Source: Paenibacillus oryzae
Lineage (GTDB): Bacteria > Bacillota > Bacilli > Paenibacillales > Paenibacillaceae
NCBI RefSeq assembly: GCF_001675045.1
Contig: NZ_LYPA01000075.1
Span: 121,457 to 185,456, forward strand
Direction: 5' to 3'
Length of the DNA stretch: 64,000 nt
The position numbers were made by a program, and so were the translations under genes. A model generated the notes under the pieces. The model saw nothing but the letters and a program-made list of their open reading frames with translations, did not search any database and was not told where the DNA came from. Shown piece by piece: positions 25,098-33,644 of this stretch (position 1 is the stretch's first letter; every line of letters starts with the position of its first letter).

Positions 25098-26258
25098 TCA
25101 GGCGCCCTCCCTATGCCCGGCCGCCGTTTTTGCCGCCCCGGGCAATAAATTGCTGGCGATCATCTCGCCGAACGGGCTGACATAGGCGGGATGGCCGCTG
25201 CTTGCAGGCGCCAGATTTAATTGGGGGAACAACAGCTCTGCCGTGCGGTAAGCCTCCTCCAGATGCGGGTAGCCCGACAAAATGAACGTTTCGATGCCAA
25301 GCGCCTCGTATTCCCTCATTCGTTCAGCCACATTTTCCGGGCTGCCAACCAGCGCTGTTCCCGCTCCTCCCCGCACCAGCCCGATCCCCGCCCATAGATT
25401 GGGACCAATTACGAGTTTGCTGCGATCTCCTCCATGCAGCTCCGACATGCGACGTTGTCCCTCCGAGTCCATGCGGGCAAAAATGCTCTGCGCCGCCTGA
25501 ATGGTCTCATCGTCAAGATGGGAAATCAGCTCGTCGGCCGCAGCCCAGGCTTCCTCCTCCGTAGGCCGCACGATCACATGCAGCCTGATTCCAAAGCGGA
25601 GCTTGCGCCCATGCGCCTCTGCCCGGCTAGTCATTACGGCAATTTTTTCCTTAACCTGCTCCAGCGGCTCTCCCCAGGTGAGATAGACATCCACATGCTC
25701 AGCCGCCACCTCCATGGCGGCTTGGGACGAACCGCCGAAATATAGCGGAGGATGCGGCTTTTGGACGGAGGGATACAACAGCTTGCCGCCGGCCACCTTC
25801 AAATGTTTCCCTTCATAATCAACCTGCTCCCCCTTCATCTCCTTCCGCCAAATATCAAGAAATTCATCGGTCATGCCATACCTTTTGTCATGATCCAGAA
25901 ACAGCCCTTCCCCTGCCATTTCCACGGGATCGCCACCCGCCACTACATTTATGAGCAGCCTTCCCTCCGAAAATCGATCCAGCGTTGCCGCCATCCGCGC
26001 CGCCGTCGTGGGAGACATCAGCCCTGGCCTGACCGCCACTAGAAATTTCAGTTTTTTGGTCACTGGGACCAAAGTGGAAGCAACAACCCAGGGATCTTCA
26101 CACGACTTGCCCGTTGGCAGCAGCACGCCCCCAAACCCGAGCTCATCGGCCGCTTGGGCAATTTGCCGGCAATAGGCAAAGCTGACGGCCCGCGCACCCT
26201 CTTGCGTACCCAGATGTCTGCCGTCGCCGTGCGTCGGAATAAACCAGAAAACTTCCAT
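25098..26258 (-). CDS. ssuD: FMNH2-dependent alkanesulfonate monooxygenase
   Basis: LLM-family enzyme of 386 residues that cleaves alkanesulfonates to aldehyde and sulfite. It starts MEVFWFIPTHGDGRHLGT and has GVLLPTGKSCEDPWVVAS and INVVAGGDPVEMAGEG, close to the SsuD consensus. ATG 26258 has AGGAGGAG eight bases upstream; an extension of 12 residues in frame has no ribosome site. No ssuABC transporter or SsuE reductase is beside it, so import must use the MetNIQ-like system or another transporter, and FMNH2 must come from elsewhere. Confidence 0.9.
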   Translation of the reverse strand: MEVFWFIPTHGDGRHLGTQEGARAVSFAYCRQIAQAADELGFGGVLLPTGKSCEDPWVVASTLVPVTKKLKFLVAVRPGLMSPTTAARMAATLDRFSEGRLLINVVAGGDPVEMAGEGLFLDHDKRYGMTDEFLDIWRKEMKGEQVDYEGKHLKVAGGKLLYPSVQKPHPPLYFGGSSQAAMEVAAEHVDVYLTWGEPLEQVKEKIAVMTSRAEAHGRKLRFGIRLHVIVRPTEEEAWAAADELISHLDDETIQAAQSIFARMDSEGQRRMSELHGGDRSKLVIGPNLWAGIGLVRGGAGTALVGSPENVAERMREYEALGIETFILSGYPHLEEAYRTAELLFPQLNLAPASSGHPAYVSPFGEMIASNLLPGAAKTAAGHREGA

Positions 26259-26306
26259 CGGTTTTTCTCCTCCTCTTGATTTCTCTCCATCCATACGTTT
26301 GAATCG

Positions 26307-27761
26307 TCAAATCGTAGATGCTCCCATTTTGCTGGCATCCTTCACCAGCCTCCATACCGGGTCCGTTAAGGCCTGTTTATTAAACTGGACATATTGCGAG
26401 GCATAGTTGCGGACCGGATCGCCGGCATAAAATCGCTCATAAAGCTCATGCCGCGAACCCAGCGGACTGCCGATCAAATCCCACGCCAGCTTGTAAAGCT
26501 GGACCTTCTTCTCTGCACTAACCGAGGCCCCTTCGAAATAAAGATGCATAAGCCCCGATATCGGGCCATAAAAATCTTCAACGCCTGATGGCGCTTGAAC
26601 AAAACCTCCCCCGCCAACCTGCTGCAATATTTCGATAGCACGGGGGTAAAAGCGCGTCCCGATATTTCTTGCCGTATCGATATAGCTGAGCTCCGGCACC
26701 AGCACCCCGTTTTCATTGCGCTTGGCCTTCGTTTCAGAAGCCAGCACTAGCGCTTTCATGACATCTATCTGGGTCAGCAGCTCGCCCAGCTTTTCCTGAA
26801 CGTGCAAAAAGCCGTCCGCACCAATGGATTCCGCAACCGCAAAAGCAACCCCCGCCACAAATTCAAGCTTGGCTACGTAACGCACAATGTTTTGATGGAA
26901 CGCCAGGCCGTTGGCCGTCCGATTGGCTCGAAGACTCAATACCTTTTCGGTGTCGCCATGCAGCAGCACCCTTTCCCAAGGAACAAACACATCATCAAAA
27001 AAGAGCACGGCATCCATTTCTTCATATCGGGAGCTAAGGATATGGTTTTGCTCGTGGCTATCGGCAAACGACTCCCGACATACGATGTGAAGTCCTTTGG
27101 AATTGGCCGGCACCAGCAGAACATGGGCATGCTTCTTCTGTTCTGCGCTGAACTTGAGAAACGAAAAAATAACAAAATCATGAGTGTAAGGCGCCCCTGT
27201 CGCAATCATTTTGGCGCCGCGAATGACGATACCTTCGCTGGTTTCCTTGACGATATGCAGAAACCGCTCCGCAATCCGGCTATCCTCCAGGCCGCTGGAG
27301 CGGTCGATCTGGGGATCGATAATAGCGGTTGTCAGAAACAAATCGCCATCGCGGGCATGCTCGTAATAACTCGATATTTTGGCGGCAAAGCCGGTATCAT
27401 AACGGGCAATTTCATGGCGCGCTGCGTACCATCCCGTCACCAGAGAACGTGCATAATCAGACAAGCGGCTCATCATTCCGTGCGTTTGCTGTGACCAGCA
27501 GGAAAAGGCTTCATGACGCTTTTGCAAGTCCTCCGCCGAATAAGGGATAAGGAACGAACTGTGCGCATAGCGATTTTGCCCTGGAACCAAATACCCGACC
27601 TTCTCCCGCTCCTCCGGATTATCCAGAAGATTGAACAGCGAGCGAATTGTATCCAGTGTTCCCTTGAAGGCGGGATGCTCCCGCAGATCCGACACCGTCG
27701 CGCCCTCCAGCCATACGCTGCGCCCGTCTTTCAAGCTTTCAATAAACTTGTCACCTCTCAC
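26307..27761 (-). CDS. HpaB-like FADH2-dependent monooxygenase
   Basis: 4-Hydroxyphenylacetate 3-hydroxylase family protein of 484 residues. Typical features are RSVWLEGATVSDLREHPAF at the N-terminus, a flavin-binding region with DAVLFFDDVFVPWERV and the C-terminal helical bundle. In this family FADH2 is supplied by a separate reductase. Relatives oxidise phenols or other aromatics; in the sulfur island it may act on an aromatic sulfonate or a product of it. GTG 27761 follows AGGAGGG. It is the first gene of the operon. Confidence 0.82.
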   Translation of the reverse strand: MRGDKFIESLKDGRSVWLEGATVSDLREHPAFKGTLDTIRSLFNLLDNPEEREKVGYLVPGQNRYAHSSFLIPYSAEDLQKRHEAFSCWSQQTHGMMSRLSDYARSLVTGWYAARHEIARYDTGFAAKISSYYEHARDGDLFLTTAIIDPQIDRSSGLEDSRIAERFLHIVKETSEGIVIRGAKMIATGAPYTHDFVIFSFLKFSAEQKKHAHVLLVPANSKGLHIVCRESFADSHEQNHILSSRYEEMDAVLFFDDVFVPWERVLLHGDTEKVLSLRANRTANGLAFHQNIVRYVAKLEFVAGVAFAVAESIGADGFLHVQEKLGELLTQIDVMKALVLASETKAKRNENGVLVPELSYIDTARNIGTRFYPRAIEILQQVGGGGFVQAPSGVEDFYGPISGLMHLYFEGASVSAEKKVQLYKLAWDLIGSPLGSRHELYERFYAGDPVRNYASQYVQFNKQALTDPVWRLVKDASKMGASTI

Positions 27762-27822
27762 TCCTGCGCCCTCCTAAAATAATTAGCAATTAATCCTATT
27801 GAATTAATCGTATTTGTTGTTT

Positions 27823-27850
27823 ATTATAGATTGAAATATTTTCTATTCAA
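27823..27850 (-). promoter_or_regulatory. Promoter of the sulfur island operon
   Basis: TTGAAT (27845-27850), a 16-bp spacer and TATAAT (27823-27828) on the minus strand, 62 bp before the HpaB-like start. A repeated ATTAAT flanking (27789-27806) between promoter and gene could be an operator. Confidence 0.65.
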
Positions 27851-27977
27851 GAAACAATTTGTATCGAGATGTCGTTTAGCAAACAGCAAAGTCGCATATG
27901 TTGCTTGCGCGCTTTTTTAAACGACGAATAGCCCTATATTGTAAGTCTTAAACAAGCTCTTGTTCCGCTTCAAAACA

Positions 27978-28012
27978 AAAAAAGCGCAGAGAAATCAAGC
28001 CTCCTCCGCGCT
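27978..28012 (-). terminator. Minus-strand terminator-like hairpin in the divergent region
   Basis: A 10-bp stem with two G-T pairs (27985-27994 with 28003-28012) is followed on the minus strand by seven T. It lies between the tetR start and the operon promoter, so it has no gene to terminate unless a transcript starts upstream of it. The 318-bp gap 27762-28079 otherwise holds the promoter and a second inverted repeat (GTCGTTTA ... TAAACGAC, about 27872-27926). Confidence 0.55.
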
Positions 28013-28079
28013 CCGTGGCAGGTTTGCATTTGTTGTTTAAGCGACAGATAACATCAAAATGTAGAAGGGCGGGATTAAC

Positions 28080-28736
28080 ATGTCAGAGCGAAACAATGAG
28101 TCATTCCCCGGCGATCGCCGCATTATGCGTACACGCACAACAATCATTGAGTCTTTGCTCAAGCTGGTTCGCCGCAAGACATTTCAAAGCATTACCGTTC
28201 GGGATATTACAGATTTGGCCAATGTGAATCGTACCACCTTTTATGCCCATTTCACTGATAAATACGATTTGCTGGACAGCATGATAGAGGAGAAGCTGCA
28301 GCTTCTGAAGAAGGAGCTTATGAATAACGTGGAGGCCAGTCAAAGCGTTGATTCGGCACAACCGGAGGCGGCGGACGGGTATTATTTGTCTTTTTTCAAC
28401 CATCTGGCGGAACATGAGCCTTATTACCGTATTGTTTTGGAAGAAGCCTATGCAGAGAAGCATTTCAGCGCTATGCAAAATGTTGTCAGAGATAGCTTGT
28501 ACGAACGGATTCTGCGATTTGATCCCGAGCAAAAGCTGCTGATTCCCCTGGATCTTCTTCTGGATTATATGAGTGTTTCCTTAATGGGTCTTTCCCGCAA
28601 GTGGCTGGAGCAGCAGATGATTTATACACCTCGTTACATGGCGCTTCAGCTTACCAGACTATCCGCAATAGGAGCCTATCAAGCAATGGGCATGCCGCCA
28701 AACCGGAACCCTGCAAAGCGCAATCCCGGTATCTAA
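28080..28736 (+). CDS. TetR/AcrR-family transcriptional regulator
   Basis: DNA-binding regulator of 218 residues. The N-terminal helix-turn-helix has ITVRDITDLANVNRTTFYAHF, cut here as TVRDITDLANVNRTTFYAHF, and a lead helix IIESLLKLVRRKTF. The C-terminal half is the helical ligand-binding part with a LLDYMSVSLMGL segment, similar to the Bacillus DhaS/YxaF-type TetR C-terminal domain. GAAGGGCGGG precedes ATG 28080. It is divergent from the sulfur operon and is its probable local regulator; the ligand is unknown. Confidence 0.88.
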   Translation: MSERNNESFPGDRRIMRTRTTIIESLLKLVRRKTFQSITVRDITDLANVNRTTFYAHFTDKYDLLDSMIEEKLQLLKKELMNNVEASQSVDSAQPEAADGYYLSFFNHLAEHEPYYRIVLEEAYAEKHFSAMQNVVRDSLYERILRFDPEQKLLIPLDLLLDYMSVSLMGLSRKWLEQQMIYTPRYMALQLTRLSAIGAYQAMGMPPNRNPAKRNPGI

Positions 28737-28804
28737 CCCTCCAACTCCCGCTGCCAGATCTGCGGCTCATTACTGAAAGCCATTGGAACCTCGCTCGCTT
28801 TAAA

Positions 28805-28855
28805 ACAAAAAAACCTCAACATCCACCATATAAAATGGAGATTGAGGCTTATTTT
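28805..28855. terminator. Bidirectional terminator between tetR and gpr
   Basis: CCTCAA (28814-28819) pairs with TTGAGG (28842-28847), with further pairing inside. A-rich sequence to the left gives a T run for gpr on the minus strand, and TTATTTTTAT to the right serves tetR. Confidence 0.75.
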
Positions 28856-28900
28856 TATCCCGCTTTGTCAGCTTCAGTCTTTGCCAGACTTCAATGCCCT

Positions 28901-29905
28901 TCAATGCGTGTAGGCAGCAACGTTGCTGGAGTCCACTGCTTCATGCAGCGCGGCATTCAGGCCACTCGCAATAATATTGGCGATATCCTCGATAAATTCA
29001 TCCACTTCCTTGGGCGTAACCAGAAGATCATGGCCAACGGGAGTTAACACCTCTCGTACCAGGCCTAATCGCTCATTTTCATCCATTCCGTTCAGCAGTC
29101 CCAAAATTTGATTTGTGTCGCCATTTTGCCGTTCAAGATGAGCCTTCATCAGTTCAAAGGCATTGCTTACAATCGTTGAGGCATAAACCACCGTTGGAAC
29201 GCCAATCGCTATACAGGGCACGCCTAGCTGCTCTTTCGTCAATCCCTTTCGTTTATTGCCGATTCCGGAGCCGGGATGAATGCCGGTATCCGCAATCTGG
29301 ATCGTAGTATTGACGCGCTCAAGCGAGCGGGAGGCCAATGCATCAATTGCGATGATGAGATCGGGGGAAGATTTTTCCGTGATGCCTTGAATAATGTCGC
29401 TGGACTCGATGCCCGTTGTACCCAGAACCCCTGGAGCAACAGCGCTGACAGGCCGATAGCCGGGAGCCACCTGATCTGGCATCAGCTCAAAAAAATGCCG
29501 CGTCACCATAACGTTTTCGACAACAAGCGGTCCCAAGGCATCCGGCGTTACATTGACATTGCCCAGTCCCACAATAAGGACGCGGGCCATCGGGGCTATG
29601 TTCAAGTCCTTGAGAAAGGACTCGAAATGTTTGGCAAAGGCTGTTGCCACTTTGTCCTGAAGCGCCGTGTCGCCGCCTCTTAGGCCGGGCACCTCAATCG
29701 TGACATAACGGCCCTTCATTTTGCCAATAGCCTGCTCCCCCTGCTCGTTTTGAACATGCAGCAGCGTCACCGTAATGCCGTCGCCTTTTTCCACTTCGGA
29801 TGAAATGCCCGGAATGGGGCCCCCTTTGGGGGATTCCGCAAGCTCCTTGGCCTCCAGCGCCAAATCCGTTGCGACATTGAATTGCTGTAAATCGAGATCG
29901 CTCAT
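28901..29905 (-). CDS. gpr: Germination protease GPR
   Basis: Aspartic-type spore protease of 334 residues that degrades small acid-soluble proteins at germination. The zymogen pro-sequence is the first 10-15 residues, with a potential autoprocessing site near FNVATDLALEA. Family segments include GRYVTIEVPGL, LGNVNVTPDALGP and TGIHPGSGIGNKRKGL. ATG 29905 is preceded by AAAGGGGAAG. It is divergent from rpsT as in Bacillus, but spoIIP, normally adjacent, is 11.7 kb away. Expression is expected from a forespore sigma factor, but I could not identify a convincing box. Confidence 0.95.
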   Translation of the reverse strand: MSDLDLQQFNVATDLALEAKELAESPKGGPIPGISSEVEKGDGITVTLLHVQNEQGEQAIGKMKGRYVTIEVPGLRGGDTALQDKVATAFAKHFESFLKDLNIAPMARVLIVGLGNVNVTPDALGPLVVENVMVTRHFFELMPDQVAPGYRPVSAVAPGVLGTTGIESSDIIQGITEKSSPDLIIAIDALASRSLERVNTTIQIADTGIHPGSGIGNKRKGLTKEQLGVPCIAIGVPTVVYASTIVSNAFELMKAHLERQNGDTNQILGLLNGMDENERLGLVREVLTPVGHDLLVTPKEVDEFIEDIANIIASGLNAALHEAVDSSNVAAYTH

Positions 29906-30059
29906 TATGCTTCCCCTTTCGCCTTCGTTCTTGGCATTATTGTTCGCAGAGCATCATTTTTCATGCAAAGTGTTGATCAAAAAACTGTTTTGAGCTGGCA
30001 ATCTGGCTTGAGGCGGATCTCGTTTCGGCATCATGCGCGTCTACTTGCGCTATTGCATT

Positions 30060-30086
30060 TTGACAAGTGGCGTGGTAATATATTTT
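30060..30086 (+). promoter_or_regulatory. Promoter of rpsT
   Basis: TTGACA (30060-30065) with TATTTT (30081-30086) 15 bp downstream, about 45 bp before the rpsT start. The -10 box is imperfect. Confidence 0.55.
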
Positions 30087-30129
30087 AAGTTGTGTTGTCT
30101 AGGTTTATTGAAAGTAGGAGGTGAATTCC

Positions 30130-30402
30130 ATGCCAAACATTAAATCCGCGATTAAACGCGTGAAGACTAACGAAAAACGCCGTGCTCTGAACGCTTCGCA
30201 GAAATCCGCTCTTCGCACAGCTGTTAAATCGGCTGACCAAGCGGTTGCAGGTACTGATGTAGAGACTGCTAAAGCGGCTCTTATCGTTGCTTCGAAGAAA
30301 TTGGACAAGGCCGTTACTAAAGGCCTGATTCATAAAAATGCGGCTGCCCGCAAAAAATCCCGCCTGGCTAAGAGACTGAACGCTTTGTCCGCTCAAGCCT
30401 AG
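30130..30402 (+). CDS. rpsT: 30S ribosomal protein S20
   Basis: Small basic ribosomal protein of 90 residues that binds 16S rRNA. It begins MPNIKSAIKRVKTNEKRR and ends LNALSAQA, with the conserved GLIHKNAAARKKSRLAKRL. ATG 30130 follows AGGAGGTG by seven bases; a GTG three codons upstream overlaps the ribosome site. It is a single-gene unit between its own promoter and a terminator, divergent from gpr and convergent with holA. Confidence 0.97.
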   Translation: MPNIKSAIKRVKTNEKRRALNASQKSALRTAVKSADQAVAGTDVETAKAALIVASKKLDKAVTKGLIHKNAAARKKSRLAKRLNALSAQA

Positions 30403-30410
30403 TATGGAAA

Positions 30411-30455
30411 AAATAAGAGCGATGTCCCCGGAATGGAGATACCGCTCTTTTTTAT
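30411..30455. terminator. Bidirectional terminator between rpsT and holA
   Basis: AAGAGCG (30415-30421) pairs with CGCTCTT (30443-30449) and is followed by TTTTTATT on the plus strand; the A run before it (GGAAAAAATAAG) gives a T tract for holA on the minus strand. Confidence 0.85.
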
Positions 30456-30478
30456 TGCTTTTTATTATGCTTCAACCT

Positions 30479-31528
30479 CTAAACGCTCACATCCCTACGT
30501 GTGCCATCCACGCCTAAAGATAAAAAGTACAGCTCCAGCCCCAGATGCTTATCGATTGCTCCGGTTTTCATCCCGTAATCCAGGTCGGCCAAAGCTGACA
30601 ACAGCTTGCCAAGGACGGCTGGCGAAAACTTTTTGGCCTTTTCTGCCGCAAGCTTAACCGCATAGGGATGCAGCCCCAGCTGGCCTGCCATTTGCTGCGG
30701 CGAATAATGATGCTGCTCTAGCTCCTTGATTTGCAGCATAATGCGGAGCTGCCGGGCGATCAAAGCGGCAATTTTGATCGGCTCTTCCCGCTTGGTAAGC
30801 AATTGCTTGTACAGATCCAACGCGCGCCGGATTTGAAGCTCCAATGTTGCATCTACAAGCGCAAACACATCCTCCTCCAGTGAAGCCACTGTAAGCCCGC
30901 TTACCTCATTGGCGCCGATCTTGCCGCCTTTGCCAACATGCAGACATAGCTTGTCCAGCTCCTGAGACAGACCTCCCGTGTTCATTCCTATTCGGGTAAT
31001 CAACAGCTCCGCTCCATCGGCATCCAGCACTCTGCCCTGCTCCGCAGCGCGTTTGATCAGCCATTGTCTCAGCTCCGCCATATCCATTTCCTGAAAAGCA
31101 ATCAGCGATTTCCGATCCTTAAGCGCCTTGACCAGCTTGCGCCGTTCATCCAGCTTGTCCGATTGTACGGCAAATACCAAAACGGTATCCTCCATCGGCG
31201 CTTCCAGATAGGCCAACACCCGCTCCGGGGCATGCTCAACCTTTGCGTTTTCTTTTCCGCCCGCCGCCATAACCGTATTGTCCCGTATAAGAACCAGCTT
31301 ACGCCCGCCAAAAAAAGAAGGTGTCTCCGCCTCCAAAACCGCCTCTTCAACCGCCGTTTCTGCGGTATCAAACTTAACGATGCCCATTTCCTTCTCTTCG
31401 GGAGCAAACATCATATTGCTCAAGGTATCTATAAACTGTGTCATCCGGTAACGATCCTTGCCGAACAATACATAGACTGGACGGAATTTCCCCGCCTTCA
31501 TTTCTCTAAAGGCTTCCTTGGCCTCCAT
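30479..31528 (-). CDS. holA: DNA polymerase III subunit delta
   Basis: Clamp-loader wrench subunit of 349 residues. Features: VYVLFGKDRYRM at the N-terminus, KKLV-type lid sequence, and C-terminal region IAALIARQLRIMLQIKEL with LGLHPYAVKLAAEKAKKFSP, matching the YqeN/HolA family. ATG 31528 has GGGGGATGAAGG just upstream. In Bacillus it is next to comEC and rpsT; here the sigma/anti-sigma pair and the repeat array separate it from comEC. Confidence 0.93.
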   Translation of the reverse strand: MEAKEAFREMKAGKFRPVYVLFGKDRYRMTQFIDTLSNMMFAPEEKEMGIVKFDTAETAVEEAVLEAETPSFFGGRKLVLIRDNTVMAAGGKENAKVEHAPERVLAYLEAPMEDTVLVFAVQSDKLDERRKLVKALKDRKSLIAFQEMDMAELRQWLIKRAAEQGRVLDADGAELLITRIGMNTGGLSQELDKLCLHVGKGGKIGANEVSGLTVASLEEDVFALVDATLELQIRRALDLYKQLLTKREEPIKIAALIARQLRIMLQIKELEQHHYSPQQMAGQLGLHPYAVKLAAEKAKKFSPAVLGKLLSALADLDYGMKTGAIDKHLGLELYFLSLGVDGTRRDVSV

Positions 31529-31587
31529 CCTTCATCCCCCTGATTCATCCGTTCGTATATCTTCTATCATACTTCAACAAACATAGC

Positions 31588-31641
31588 TCAACAACCATGA
31601 CACAACAACCACGACACAACAACCATGACACAACAACAAAG
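31588..31641. repeat. 14-bp tandem repeat upstream of holA
   Basis: Three adjacent copies of ACAACAACCATGAC (31588-31601 with one change, 31602-31615 with one change, 31616-31629 exact) and a partial fourth. They are non-coding and lie just past the terminator of the anti-sigma gene. Confidence 0.8.
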
Positions 31642-31670
31642 GGATGACTTCCCGAAGGCAGCATCCCTTT
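31638..31670 (-). terminator. Terminator of the sigma/anti-sigma operon
   Basis: AAAGGGATG (31638-31646) pairs with CATCCCTTT (31662-31670). On the minus strand it is followed by GTTGTTGTG, so the T tract is imperfect. It is 139 bp past the anti-sigma stop. Confidence 0.6.
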
Positions 31671-31808
31671 GTCTTTATATAAACATTCGTAGGCAGCTCC
31701 ATGGCACTGCCAGAGGAATGGTCATACGACGCTGCGGAACGTCGCAGACTGTTTACCTGGGTATATCATACTCAAATCCATGGCTAATGGTGACGGCTTT
31801 GCAGAAAT

Positions 31809-32957
31809 TTAATGGTTTGCTTTTTTTTCAGTCCAGTCTTTGGCGGAAATAACGTATTTTTCGATAGCTCCTTGCCCAAGCTTGACCTCATAGCTTAACG
31901 AGGAAGAGTCCTCCGACCAGACAAGACCTCCGAATTCCCCGTTTTTGCGGGACGACTTCATCAGCTCCTCACCGGAATCCGCTCTTGTAACAACAATTGT
32001 AAAATTGTTAACCGCGGCAAAATACAATCCGTCAGGGGAAAGCGCAACTTCTTCCGAAATCAGATTATGCATGCCGCCTGTTGTCAGACTTTCCGGCATG
32101 TCAGAATTTTCCATCTGCTCCACGTTCAGAGCGGTGCTGGATTGATCGGTCATATCTTTCGCAACGGGACCGTCATATTTGGCAACGAAACGCTGATCCC
32201 CTTCATCCGCATTGGTACCTTCTCCAACGGCTCCTGTTTGCTGTACGGATTCCGGTTTGCTATCTGATCTTGTGCCTGAAGTATCTCCGCCTTCTGCAGG
32301 TGCAGCCTCTCCCAACCGCTCTGTGACTGGAGCTTGCTTCCCTTCCTGCTCGTTCGCAGCTCCCTCCAGACCAGCTTCGAAGGATTGGATGCCAACATCG
32401 TTAGTGGATGCATCTCCTCCAGGGTCTTCCGTCATGCTTCTAGCCCCGGCGGCTTCATTCTGAAGAGCAACCGAATAGGTCATATCGCCCGCAACGCCTG
32501 TGCTGTTATTTTGATTGGAGCCAAAGTTGGGAGGATACGTAATCATAAAGATACTGGCAACGATACCTGCTGCTACTACGCCGCCAATGCTGCCCCATGA
32601 ACGCCAACGCTTACGGCGCCGCTGAACGCCGATGTCCGGAGCTGCTGCAGCAGGAAGAACCGTATCCGTTTCAGGCAATAAGGCATTTTCAGTATCGGTA
32701 TCTGTGACCGTATCGGTATCCGTATTTTTCATTTCGTCAATACGGAGCAACTCCGGCAGGATCGCATCCACCAGACTGTAGCTGGGCGTCACTTTGGGCA
32801 AGCTTGTCAACTCCGCAGATAGCAGCTTCAGCCTCTCCAGCATTTCGGCGCATTCCGGACATTGCCTGGTATGATTCATCAAAACGGTAATCTCGCTTTC
32901 ATCCAGATCATCGTCCAGTTGTCTTTGCATCAGTTCCATCACCTCTTGACAATTCAT
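31809..32957 (-). CDS. Zinc-finger anti-sigma factor, membrane-anchored
   Basis: Probable anti-sigma factor of 382 residues for the ECF sigma upstream. The ZAS zinc motif is HTRQCPEC (H29, C33, C36). A low-complexity TDTDTVTDTDT stretch at about 79-89 precedes RRRKRWRS and one membrane helix at about 121-141. The outer part of about 240 residues has an acidic Ser/Gly/Gln-rich linker and a C-terminal region with VALSPDGLYFAAVNN and WSEDSSSLSYEV, reminiscent of beta-propeller (WD40/PD40) blades. It could sense an envelope signal. The ATG overlaps the sigma stop (ATGA). Confidence 0.85.
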   Translation of the reverse strand: MNCQEVMELMQRQLDDDLDESEITVLMNHTRQCPECAEMLERLKLLSAELTSLPKVTPSYSLVDAILPELLRIDEMKNTDTDTVTDTDTENALLPETDTVLPAAAAPDIGVQRRRKRWRSWGSIGGVVAAGIVASIFMITYPPNFGSNQNNSTGVAGDMTYSVALQNEAAGARSMTEDPGGDASTNDVGIQSFEAGLEGAANEQEGKQAPVTERLGEAAPAEGGDTSGTRSDSKPESVQQTGAVGEGTNADEGDQRFVAKYDGPVAKDMTDQSSTALNVEQMENSDMPESLTTGGMHNLISEEVALSPDGLYFAAVNNFTIVVTRADSGEELMKSSRKNGEFGGLVWSEDSSSLSYEVKLGQGAIEKYVISAKDWTEKKANH

Positions 32958-33502
32958 CCCCGGACGCCTCCTTTCTGATAATCATGTAGTAGCGATTGAA
33001 GTTGCTGTCTGGCCCTGAAAAGGTAGGACTTAACCGTATTAAGCGGCAGGTTGAGGCAATCGGCAATTTCATTGTAGGAGAAATCCTGCAAATATCGAAG
33101 CACCACGACGGTTCGATGATGCTCCGGCAGCTGGTCAATAGCGCTTCTTATGTCTTGAAGAGCATAGGACGACATTACCTCGTCCTCAACATCCCGCTTT
33201 TCCCTGAATACCAGCTCATGCTCGTCTATGGACACGGTTGGCTTGCTCCTTCTGAACTTATCGATACAAATATTGGTAACGATACGTTGCACCCAGGTCT
33301 TAAATTGGGCTTTTTCCTCATAGGAGCCAATTTTGGTATAAATGCGGATAAGCGCTTCTTGAGCAGCATCCATCGCGTCTTGCTCATTGTTCAATATATA
33401 ATAGGCTGTCCGATAAACATGCGTTTCAATCTCTCGCAATAGAGTAATTAACGCTTCTCGATCTCCCGATTGGGCTGCTTTAATGGTGCTGAGCTCAACC
33501 AC
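32954..33502 (-). CDS. ECF RNA polymerase sigma factor
   Basis: Group 4 sigma factor of 182 residues. Region 2 includes DAMDAAQEALIRIYTKIGSY and FKTWVQRIVTNICIDKFRR (-10 recognition). Region 4 includes LPEHHRTVVVLRYLQDFSY and IADCLNLPLNTVKSYLFRAR (-35 recognition). It resembles the SigW/SigV/SigM type. The start is GTG 33502, with AGGAGG seven bases upstream. It is the first gene of a two-gene operon with an ECF-type promoter just upstream, indicating autoregulation. Confidence 0.9.
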   Translation of the reverse strand: MVELSTIKAAQSGDREALITLLREIETHVYRTAYYILNNEQDAMDAAQEALIRIYTKIGSYEEKAQFKTWVQRIVTNICIDKFRRSKPTVSIDEHELVFREKRDVEDEVMSSYALQDIRSAIDQLPEHHRTVVVLRYLQDFSYNEIADCLNLPLNTVKSYLFRARQQLQSLLHDYQKGGVRG

Positions 33503-33531
33503 GAAGGATCCTCCTCTCTTGCAACCTTATT

Positions 33532-33558
33532 GACGGGCAGGTTGCTTTAAAAGTTGCA
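33532..33558 (-). promoter_or_regulatory. ECF-type promoter of the sigma gene
   Basis: On the minus strand TGCAAC (33553-33558), a 17-bp spacer and CGTC (33532-33535). The AAC -35 core and the CGTC -10 core match Bacillus ECF promoters. It lies 30 bp before the GTG start. Confidence 0.6.
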
Positions 33559-33644
33559 CCATGATGTGCACGTTTTTTTTATTTTTAGGGCTTAACTCAA
33601 AAATTGCTGCATGCATGACAGGGCCGGGTAACCAAATCTGTCAT

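Noticed and set aside
27762..28079. SAM (S-box) riboswitch upstream of the sulfur operon or metY
   Set aside because: The conserved S-box core (GGCCC, GCAACC and K-turn parts) is missing in both upstream regions.
29936..29966. Sigma-G promoter upstream of gpr
   Set aside because: A GCATG -35-like motif and a CAATAAT box are present but the spacing (19 bp) and -10 match are poor.
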